Source of the DNA: Paraburkholderia sp. FT54
GTDB lineage: Bacteria > Pseudomonadota > Gammaproteobacteria > Burkholderiales > Burkholderiaceae
Direction of reading: 5' to 3'
DNA length: 64,000 nucleotides
NCBI RefSeq assembly: GCF_031585635.1
Contig: NZ_CP134196.1
Location: forward strand, 1,922,001 to 1,986,000
Shown here: positions 52,231 to 59,809 of the stretch, in pieces
How the letters are laid out: each line of letters starts with the position of its first letter
Numbering within the stretch: the first letter of the stretch is position 1
The notes under the pieces: generated by a model
Told to the model about the DNA's origin: nothing
Database searches by the model: none
What the model saw: the letters and a program-made list of their open reading frames with translations, nothing else
Program-made: the position numbers and the translations under genes

Positions 52231-53412
52231 ATGCGGGTTCGAATCAACAAGAAAATCGGCGTGGCGCTGACGCTCGGGCTGGCGGCGTCCGTGAGTTTCG
52301 CCAATCTCGTCAAGGTGGCGCAGACCACCGCCGCACCCGGCGCCTGTGGCGACTGGAGCGGCTATCGCGCGTTCGTCGAACGCTTCGTGCAGGCCGACGG
52401 CCGCGTGATCGACTACTCCACGCCGGCGCAGCAAACCACCTCCGAAGGCCAGTCGTACGCGCTCTTCTTCGCGCTGGTCGCGAACGACCGCGCGACTTTC
52501 GACCGCCTGCTCGGCTGGACCCGCACCAATCTCGCGGGCAATCAGTTCGACGCGCAAAACATGCGGCTGCCGGCATGGCAATGGGGCAGGAAAGCGGACG
52601 GCTCGTACGGCGTGCTCGATCCGAATTCCGCTTCCGACTCCGACTTGTGGATCGCCTACGATCTGCTCCAGGCCGGCCGCCTGTGGCATGAAGCGGGCTA
52701 CACGCAGTTGGGCGAAGCACTCGCGACGCAGATCGCGCGTCAGGAAATGACCAGCTTGCCGGGCGTCGGGCCGATGCTGCTGCCCGGACCGCAAGGCTTC
52801 CAAACCGGCGGCGTGACGCGTCTGAATCCAAGCTACCTCCCGTTGCCGGTGCTGCGCTCGCTCGCGCGCGACATGCCGAACGGCCCGTGGGGCAAGCTCG
52901 CCGACAGCGCCTACAAGCTCATCAAGACCACCGCGCCGCAGGGCTTCGCGCCCGACTGGGCGGCCTGGCAAAACGGTCAGTTCGTGATCGATCCGAAAAA
53001 CGGCGACACCGGCAGCTACGACGCGATCCGCGTCTATCTGTGGGCCGGTCTCGCCTCGCCCGCCGATCCGCTCGCCAAACCGTGGCTTGCGGCGCTCGGC
53101 GGCATGCGCGCGCGCGTCGCGCAAACCGGCTTTCCGCCCGAGAAGGTTTCGTCGACTACCGGCACCGCCAGCGGCGAAGGACCGCTCAGCTACTGGGGCG
53201 CGCTCGCGCCATACTTCAAGGCGCTCGGCGACGAGCACGGCCTCGGCCTCGCGCGCACGCATCTCGCCGCGCTCGACACCAACGTGCCGGGCCGCGAACC
53301 GGTTTACTACGATCGTGTGCTGGGCTTGTTCGGCACGGGTTTCATCGACGGCCGCTATCGTTTCGACGAAGCCGGACGTCTCGTGCCGAGTTGGAGAAAC
53401 GCATGCGACTGA
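52231..53412 (+). CDS. bcsZ: BcsZ, family 8 endoglucanase
   Basis: The 393-residue product has a signal peptide (to about residue 30) and the GH8 fold. The general acid Glu is in QQTTSEGQSYALFFALVAND and the second catalytic Asp region in NSASDSDLWIAYDLLQAGRL. BcsZ is the periplasmic endo-beta-1,4-glucanase that clears misplaced glucan in cellulose secretion. It follows bcsB by 10 bp and overlaps bcsC by 10 bp. Confidence 0.95.
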   Translation: MRVRINKKIGVALTLGLAASVSFANLVKVAQTTAAPGACGDWSGYRAFVERFVQADGRVIDYSTPAQQTTSEGQSYALFFALVANDRATFDRLLGWTRTNLAGNQFDAQNMRLPAWQWGRKADGSYGVLDPNSASDSDLWIAYDLLQAGRLWHEAGYTQLGEALATQIARQEMTSLPGVGPMLLPGPQGFQTGGVTRLNPSYLPLPVLRSLARDMPNGPWGKLADSAYKLIKTTAPQGFAPDWAAWQNGQFVIDPKNGDTGSYDAIRVYLWAGLASPADPLAKPWLAALGGMRARVAQTGFPPEKVSSTTGTASGEGPLSYWGALAPYFKALGDEHGLGLARTHLAALDTNVPGREPVYYDRVLGLFGTGFIDGRYRFDEAGRLVPSWRNACD

Positions 53413-56400
53413 GCGCCCTCGCATTGTCATTGCGCCTCGCGCTGAGCCTCACGGCCGCCTGCTGCGTGGCGACGGTTTCGCCGGATGCGCTGGCGCAGGC
53501 GTCGAAAGATCCGTTGAACGTCCTGATCGATCAGGGCAAGTACTGGCAATCGCATCAGCGCGGCGACCTCGCCGAGCAGGCGTGGCAGAAGGTGCTGCGC
53601 ATCGATCCCAAGCAGCCCGATGCGCTTTTCGGCATGGGCATGGTGCTCGCCGACCGCAAGGACGGCGCCGGCGCGCAGCAATATCTGGCGCGCCTGAAGG
53701 CGGCCGCGCCGAACTATCCGAATCTGGATGAACTCGGCCGGCGGCTGGGCGAATCGAGCCCGCGCGATCAGACCGTGAACGACGCGCGGCGCCTCGCGCA
53801 AAGCGGCCAAAGCGCGAGCGCCGTGCAGGAGTATCAACGCGCGCTGAACGGCAAACCGGCCACGCCCGAATTGCAGCTCGAGTACTACCAGGCACTCTCG
53901 GCCACGCCGCAGGGCTGGGATCAGGCACGCCGCGGTCTTGAGCAACTCGCGCGCGACAACCCCGACGACCCGCGTTACGCCCTCGCCTACGCGCAGCATC
54001 TGACCTACCGCGACGTGACGCGCCGCGACGGCATCGCGCGGCTGCAAAGACTCGCGGGCGACGGCACGGTCGGTGCGTCGGCGAAAAAGAGCTGGCGTCA
54101 GGCGCTGTTGTGGCTCGACGCGCGGCCCTCCGACGCCCCGCTCTATCAGGCCTATCTGCAAACCGCCGACGACGACGCCGCGGTCAAGGCGCGCTTCGAT
54201 TCGATGGTGCAGCAAGACAGCGCGGCCCGCGCCCGTTCGCAGGAAAACGCCGCCGTCGACGCACGCGGCCGCACGATCGCCGACGGTTTCACCGCGCTCG
54301 ACCGTAACGACGTGGCGACGGCGCGCGCGAAGTTCTCCTCGGTGCTGGCCACTAGCCCGAACGACACCGACGCGCTCGGCGGCATGGGGATCGCCGCGTT
54401 GAAGCAGGAGCATTTCGCCGAAGCCCGCAACTATCTGGAGCGCGCGTCGCGCAACGGCAATCCGGCGCGCTGGAAAACCGCGCTCGACAGCGCGACCTAC
54501 TGGACCTACACGAGCGACGCGATCGGCGCGCGCAGCAACGGCGAATTCGCGAAGGCGAAGTCGCTGTTCGAACGCGCGATCGCGCTGAATCCGTCCGACG
54601 TCACCGCGCAGGTGCTGCTCGGCGAAATGCTGCTCGCGAACGGCGACCCGAGCGGCGCGGAACAGGCGTACCGGATGGCGCTGCGGCGCCAGGCCGACAA
54701 CCCCGACGCGATTCGCGGGCTGGTCGGCGCGCTCGCCGCGCAAGGCCGCGGCGACGAGGCGCTGCAGTTCGCCAATCAGTTGAACACTGAACAGCAGTCG
54801 AAGGCCGGCGGCATCAACCGTCTGCGTGGCGAAGCGCAGGCGGCGCAAGCGCGCGCGGCCGAAGCGCGCGGCGATCTCGGCAGCGCGCGCAGTCTTTTCG
54901 AAGACGCGCTGCTGAACACGCCCGACGATCCGTGGCTGCGCCTCGACCTCGCGCGCATCTACGTGCGCCAGGGCGCGGTCGCCAACGCGCGCAGCATGAT
55001 GGACGGTTTGCTCGCCGCGCATCCCGACATGACCGACGCGCTGTACGCGAGCGCGTTGCTGTCGGCGGAAACGCAGGACTGGTCCACGGGCCTCGCGCAG
55101 CTCGACCGCATTCCTGTCGCGCAGCGCACCGACGCGATGACGACCTTGCAGCACCGCTTATGGGTGCATCAACAAGCCGACCTCGCCACGCGGATGGCCC
55201 GCAATGGGCAAACTCAACAGGCGCTCGCCACGCTGCATGCCGCCGAGCCGGTCGCGGGCAACAGTCCGGAACTGATCAGCGTGATCGCCGCCGCTTACAG
55301 CCAGGCCGGCGACCCGAACCGCGCGCTCGCACTCGTGCGCGCCGCCATGAACGCGGCGCCCGGCAACACCGATTTGCTGCTGCAATACGCGGGCATCCTG
55401 TCCGCCACACAACAGGAAGCCGAGCTCGGCATGGTGATGCGCCGGCTCGCGTCGATGCAATTGACGCCGCAGCAACGCACCGACTTCGGCAACCTGAATC
55501 TCGGCATTGTCATCAAGCAGTGCGATGCGGTGCGTCAGCGCGGCGACCTCGCCAGCGCCTACGACGTGATCGCGCCGTGGCTCGCGGCCATGCCCGACAA
55601 CCCCGATCTGCAGGCCGCGCTCGGCCGCCTCTATTCGAGTGCCGGCGACGATCGCAACGCGCTCGCCAGCTATCGCGTCGCGCTGCAACGCAAGCCCGAC
55701 GATCTGAACCTGTTGCAGGCGACGATCTCCGCCGCGGCCGGCGCGAAGCAATTCAGCTACGCCGAAACGCTCGCGAAACAGGCCTTGAACGCGGCGCCCG
55801 GCGATCCGGGCGTGCTGGCCACGGTCGGGCGTATGTATCGGGCGGAAGGCAAGCTGTCGCTCGCCTCGACCTATCTGCAACGCGCGCTGGTCGCCGCCAA
55901 CACGCCGCGCATGGCCAACGCCCCGCGCAGCCCGAGCAATGTGCCACGCGGCTGGGAAGCGGCAATGCGCCGGATCGGCGCGACGCCGCTGCCGGGCACC
56001 AATCCCTTCGAAGGCAAAACCGCCACGGTCACGCCGACCGACGCCGACAATGCCGCGCTTGCCGGCGGCAGCTACAACGCCGCGCGCGCAGCGCTTCCGT
56101 ATTCGCAGTCCTCCTTGCCGACACAGACCGTGCCGAACTATCCGCCGCCTACGCAACCCGCGCCTTACGTCGCACCTTATAACGCGCCGGCGCAGCCTTA
56201 TGCACCGGGCCCGGCGCCCGCTGCCCTGCCGTACAACGCGCCGCGTCAGGGTGCCGACTCGGGTGGCTATGGTCAGGAAGCCTACGGATCGAGCCAGTCG
56301 GGTGCGCCGTTGCAGCCCTATCCGGGACAAGGCCAGCCGCCGATGCAGCAGCAGGCGCAGATGCCGCCGATGCAGCAGGCTCCACAGCAGTACAACCCGG

Positions 56401-58163
56401 CTTATCAACAGCAGGCGCCTTATCCGCAACAGGCGCCTTATCCGCAGCAGCCGCAATACGGCGCGCAGGACGGCTATGCGGCCACGCCCTGGCCGATGTC
56501 GCCGGCCGCGCGCGAAGCGCAGGCCAACGCCGGTTCGATGCAAATGCAACCGTACGGCGCGCCACGCGCAAGCACGAGCACGAAGCGCACGGCGAGCAAG
56601 AAGCAGAGCGCGTCGAAGAATAGCCGCAACGCGCCCGCCTATGCGCAGCAGCCGTATGGACAACAGCAAGGCTATCCGCAGCAACAGCAGCCTTACTACG
56701 CGCAGCCGGCGTATCCCCAACAACAGCAGCAACAAGGCTACGCGCAACAGCAACAACAGCCTTACCAACCCTATCCGCCGCAGCAGCAGGCTTACGCGAA
56801 TCAGGGCTATTACGCGCAGCAGCAGCCGTACATTCCGCAGCCCCCCACCGGCTACGTCCAGCCGTACTACCCGGCGCAAGCCGGCGCGAACGGCAATGGC
56901 AACACCTACGCGCCGTCGAACGCGGCGAACGCGCAAACACTCGGTGTCGCCGAAGAGCTGGCGCAAGTCAATCGCGAGCGGTCGAGCACCGTCTCGGGCG
57001 GCATCGTGTTCCGTAACCGCAACGGCGAGGACGGCCTGTCCAACCTCACCGACATCGAAGCGCCGATCCAGGGGCGTATCAGGGCGGGCAATGGCCACGT
57101 CGTCGTCACGGCGACGCCCGTCACGCTCGACGCCGGCACCGCGGCCGGCAACGTCTCGACCCTGGCGCGTTTCGGCGCCGGCCTCTCGAACGACACGTCC
57201 AAAGCGGCTGCCCAGGCGGGCAACAACACCTACGGCAGCCAGACGGCGAGCGGCGTGGGGCTGTCGGTCGGCTACGAAGGCCGCAATCTCAGCGGCGATA
57301 TCGGCGTAACGCCGATTGGTTTCCGCGAGACCAACATCGTCGGCGGCGCCCAGTACAACGGCGGTATCACCGACAAGGTGTCGTATTCGCTGGCCGTCGC
57401 GCGCCGCGCGGTGACCGACAGTCTGCTGTCCTACGCCGGCGCGCGCGATTCCGGCTCCGGCCTCGAATGGGGCGGCGTCACTTCCAACGGCGGCCTCGGC
57501 AGCCTCGCATGGGACGACGGCACGAGCGGTCTGTACGCGAACGCGGCGTTCCAGTACTACGACGGCACCAACGTGCCGAGCAACACCGCCGTCAAGGGCG
57601 GCGGCGGCGTCTACACGCGCCTGCTCAAAGACGCCGATCAGACGCTCACCATCGGCGTGAACACCACGTGGATGAGCTACGACAAGAATCTCTCGTATTT
57701 CACGTATGGCCAGGGCGGCTATTTCAGCCCGCAACAATATGTGATCCTGAACTTGCCGGTCGAATGGACCGGCCGCAATGGCGCGTTCACGTACGACGTG
57801 AAGGGCTCGATCGGCGTGCAACATTACCGCCAGGACGCGTCGAATTACTTCCCGCTCAACGATGGTTCCAACCGGCAGAGTTCGGCGGCGGCGAACGCGG
57901 CATCGGTCGGCACGGGTGTGGATAGCGGCGCGGTGTATCCGGGCCAAAGCAAGACGGGCGTGTCGTATTCGCTCAGCGCGGTGGGCGAATATCAACTGGC
58001 GCCGCAACTCGCGTTCGGGGCCACCGCTTCGCTCGGCAATGCGTACGAATATCGCGAGTGGCTCGCGGCTGTCTATGTGCGGTACAGCTTCAGCAAGCAG
58101 ACTGGTTTGCAGCCGTTCCCGCCTGCGCCACTGGCGTCGCCGTATCTGTCGTTGTCGAACTGA
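53403..58163 (+). CDS. bcsC: BcsC, cellulose export outer-membrane porin with TPR scaffold
   Basis: This 1586-residue protein starts with a signal peptide (to about residue 34, ending in DALAQA). About 19 TPR-like repeats run from residue 40 to about 870. A Pro/Gln/Tyr-rich insert at about 892-1179 separates them from a C-terminal BcsC barrel (about 1180-1586; IGVTPIGFRETNIVGGAQYN; GVYTRLLKDADQTLTIGVN). It exports cellulose across the outer membrane. Relatives such as E. coli BcsC have roughly 1150 residues, so the insert explains most of the extra length. The ATG at 53403 overlaps bcsZ. Confidence 0.95.
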   Translation: MRLSALALSLRLALSLTAACCVATVSPDALAQASKDPLNVLIDQGKYWQSHQRGDLAEQAWQKVLRIDPKQPDALFGMGMVLADRKDGAGAQQYLARLKAAAPNYPNLDELGRRLGESSPRDQTVNDARRLAQSGQSASAVQEYQRALNGKPATPELQLEYYQALSATPQGWDQARRGLEQLARDNPDDPRYALAYAQHLTYRDVTRRDGIARLQRLAGDGTVGASAKKSWRQALLWLDARPSDAPLYQAYLQTADDDAAVKARFDSMVQQDSAARARSQENAAVDARGRTIADGFTALDRNDVATARAKFSSVLATSPNDTDALGGMGIAALKQEHFAEARNYLERASRNGNPARWKTALDSATYWTYTSDAIGARSNGEFAKAKSLFERAIALNPSDVTAQVLLGEMLLANGDPSGAEQAYRMALRRQADNPDAIRGLVGALAAQGRGDEALQFANQLNTEQQSKAGGINRLRGEAQAAQARAAEARGDLGSARSLFEDALLNTPDDPWLRLDLARIYVRQGAVANARSMMDGLLAAHPDMTDALYASALLSAETQDWSTGLAQLDRIPVAQRTDAMTTLQHRLWVHQQADLATRMARNGQTQQALATLHAAEPVAGNSPELISVIAAAYSQAGDPNRALALVRAAMNAAPGNTDLLLQYAGILSATQQEAELGMVMRRLASMQLTPQQRTDFGNLNLGIVIKQCDAVRQRGDLASAYDVIAPWLAAMPDNPDLQAALGRLYSSAGDDRNALASYRVALQRKPDDLNLLQATISAAAGAKQFSYAETLAKQALNAAPGDPGVLATVGRMYRAEGKLSLASTYLQRALVAANTPRMANAPRSPSNVPRGWEAAMRRIGATPLPGTNPFEGKTATVTPTDADNAALAGGSYNAARAALPYSQSSLPTQTVPNYPPPTQPAPYVAPYNAPAQPYAPGPAPAALPYNAPRQGADSGGYGQEAYGSSQSGAPLQPYPGQGQPPMQQQAQMPPMQQAPQQYNPAYQQQAPYPQQAPYPQQPQYGAQDGYAATPWPMSPAAREAQANAGSMQMQPYGAPRASTSTKRTASKKQSASKNSRNAPAYAQQPYGQQQGYPQQQQPYYAQPAYPQQQQQQGYAQQQQQPYQPYPPQQQAYANQGYYAQQQPYIPQPPTGYVQPYYPAQAGANGNGNTYAPSNAANAQTLGVAEELAQVNRERSSTVSGGIVFRNRNGEDGLSNLTDIEAPIQGRIRAGNGHVVVTATPVTLDAGTAAGNVSTLARFGAGLSNDTSKAAAQAGNNTYGSQTASGVGLSVGYEGRNLSGDIGVTPIGFRETNIVGGAQYNGGITDKVSYSLAVARRAVTDSLLSYAGARDSGSGLEWGGVTSNGGLGSLAWDDGTSGLYANAAFQYYDGTNVPSNTAVKGGGGVYTRLLKDADQTLTIGVNTTWMSYDKNLSYFTYGQGGYFSPQQYVILNLPVEWTGRNGAFTYDVKGSIGVQHYRQDASNYFPLNDGSNRQSSAAANAASVGTGVDSGAVYPGQSKTGVSYSLSAVGEYQLAPQLAFGATASLGNAYEYREWLAAVYVRYSFSKQTGLQPFPPAPLASPYLSLSN
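56080..56940 (+). other. Pro/Gln/Tyr-rich low-complexity segment inside BcsC
   Basis: Coding for about residues 892-1179 of BcsC, this stretch is rich in repeated PQQ, YPQQ and QQQP units. Q-run cores lie near 56350-56420 and 56650-56830, and a short Lys/Ser/Thr-rich patch lies near 56570-56640. Such prion-like linkers are flexible; here one lies in the periplasm between TPR scaffold and barrel. Repeat length may vary between strains. Confidence 0.85.
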
Positions 58164-58177
58164 TGCCGGCGTGTCTT

Positions 58178-58211
58178 CCGGCGGCGGACCGAGTCGGGTT
58201 GCCGCCGCCGG
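58178..58211. terminator. GC-rich hairpin between convergent bcsC and DUF2252 genes
   Basis: CCGGCGGCGG (58178-58187) and its complement (58202-58211) form a 10-bp stem with a 14-base loop, 15 bp after the bcsC stop. No T tract follows, so it may only support Rho-type or weak bidirectional termination. Confidence 0.4.
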
Positions 58212-58223
58212 GAGCAGAACGCG

Positions 58224-59456
58224 TCAAGCCTCCTCGCGCCCAGTCGCGTATCGCCGGCAATGTTCCAGATACCCGGCGGCATGACTGCTCACCAGCTCCA
58301 CGATACCTTTCCAGAGCCAGCCAGGTGCATCGAGTGTCTTCGAACGGTTTCTGCGCAGTTCAGTGAGCCAGGCCTTGCGCTCGCCACTATCCATCTGCCG
58401 CGCGTGCGCCTTGCCGACCACCATCGCCAGAAAGCGCGCCGCCTTCGTCGCTTCGTCGCGGGTGAATTGCTCGATGGTCAACTTCATGTCTTGCGGCAGC
58501 AACTCGCGAATCACGACGGCGCGATCCGCCAGACGCGCGGAGCGCATCCGCTCGCCGAGCGACGGTGACAGATGCCGCGCCCCCTCCACCACCCGCTCGG
58601 CGTTATCGCGCGGCATGCGCACGCCGGGATAACGCGGCGCGGCCGCTGGCGCGGCTTCCTTGATATCGATCAGGCAGAGGTCGTCGCCCTCCACCGCCGC
58701 GCCGTCGATGTCGAGCAGCACCGCATAGCGCAACCTGCCAAGCGAACTGCAGCCTTTTACCCAGTAGGCGGCGTCGAGTACTTCCACGTCGGCTTCGTCG
58801 CCCGCGCCGCGCAGCACCGTGGCAAGCCGCGCCAGCGTGCCTTTCTCGAACAGCGCCTCGATCTCGCGAAGCTCGCTTTTCGCGAGCGGCCAGAAGCGCG
58901 GGCCGAGCGGAATGCTCGGATCGAGATCCTCGATACGCTCCTCCGCCAGATGACGCCACGAACGGCGCACCGCTTCCCTCATCACCACCCGTACCGCCTC
59001 GGGCTTTTCCGCGTGGATGTCGGCGTCGCCCGCGGCATCGTCGAAGGCGCGCTCATAGCCGTCCGCGATCGCTTCCATCATGCGTACCGTCGTCACGCCC
59101 GGCAGGTCTGAACCGCGCGCGGCAGTCGCCAATGACAGCCCGAGGCGAATCAGGTCATGAGCCGGATTGCCGATCACGGTCTGGTCGAGGTCACGAATCT
59201 GGATTTCGACGCGCCCTTGCGCATCGGCGACGGGTCCGAGATTGCCGGTATGGCAGTCGCCGCAAATCCAGATCGCGGGTCCCTCCGGCAAAGCGTGGCC
59301 CTCGATGCCCCCGAGCCATTCATAGAATCTGCTGGTGTTGCCGCGTACATAAGCGTGTGCGGAGCGCGCCATTCTGGCGTTGCGGCGCGTGATCAACAGC
59401 GCCTGGCGCGCATCCGGTTTAGGCAGCTTGTTTCGTGTGATGTTTTTCTTTGCCAT
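58224..59456 (-). CDS. DUF2252 family protein
   Basis: From the ATG at 59456 the product is about 410 residues. It has the DUF2252 pattern: KPDARQALLITRRNARMARS, FYEWLGG, the motif WICGDCHTGNLGPV (acidic/His, kinase-like fold) and VEIQIRDLDQTVIGNPAHDL. The fold resembles small-molecule kinases, but no substrate is known. A GTG at 59507 would extend it by 17 residues and overlap the small open frame at 59440-59580; neither start has a strong ribosome binding site. It converges with bcsC. Confidence 0.83.
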   Translation of the reverse strand: MAKKNITRNKLPKPDARQALLITRRNARMARSAHAYVRGNTSRFYEWLGGIEGHALPEGPAIWICGDCHTGNLGPVADAQGRVEIQIRDLDQTVIGNPAHDLIRLGLSLATAARGSDLPGVTTVRMMEAIADGYERAFDDAAGDADIHAEKPEAVRVVMREAVRRSWRHLAEERIEDLDPSIPLGPRFWPLAKSELREIEALFEKGTLARLATVLRGAGDEADVEVLDAAYWVKGCSSLGRLRYAVLLDIDGAAVEGDDLCLIDIKEAAPAAAPRYPGVRMPRDNAERVVEGARHLSPSLGERMRSARLADRAVVIRELLPQDMKLTIEQFTRDEATKAARFLAMVVGKAHARQMDSGERKAWLTELRRNRSKTLDAPGWLWKGIVELVSSHAAGYLEHCRRYATGREEA

Positions 59457-59580
59457 CGTGTGGTCCGCGTTTGTGGGGTTCGAATTCTGCGTGGCGTCCA
59501 AGCTCACGGTGCGCCAGTCGGCGCGGGCGAACGAATGGCAACAGCAGGATTCGCGCCTGCGTGATGAATGCGAGCTGTAG
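59440..59580 (+). CDS. Possible small membrane protein of 46 residues
   Basis: The frame from the ATG at 59440 encodes MFFFAIVWSAFVGFEFCVAS followed by a polar, charged tail (QSARANEWQQQDSRLRDECE). This is the shape of a small single-span membrane protein. It overlaps the DUF2252 start head-to-head by 17 bp if that gene starts at 59456. No ribosome binding site is evident and I know no family, so it may be a chance frame. Confidence 0.3.
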   Translation: MFFFAIVWSAFVGFEFCVASKLTVRQSARANEWQQQDSRLRDECEL

Positions 59581-59809
59581 GGGTGCGAATCCGCCTTGAG
59601 GCAAGGCCCGGCTAAACCCCATGTCGCATGCGTGACGCGTCACCGGGCCGGCGTTGTGGCCTACAATTATCGCAGCCGCATGTCAGCTATCCGCGCCGTG
59701 CGGCGCACGGCAGAAGCTTCATCCCGCCTCCTGCTGAGAATGCAAGCGCATCGCGCGCGCCCGGCAGAGTGGGGACACTTTCATCGACGTGACCTCTGTG
59801 GAGTGCAGC

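Noticed and set aside
49638..52328. 896-codon open frame on the minus strand opposite bcsB
   Set aside because: Shadow frame rich in Arg, His and Gln; bcsB on the plus strand is unambiguous.
55158..58007. 949-codon open frame on the minus strand opposite bcsC
   Set aside because: Arg/Val-rich shadow of bcsC caused by GC-rich codon bias; no family, no ribosome binding site, and the plus strand has clear TPR and barrel sequence.
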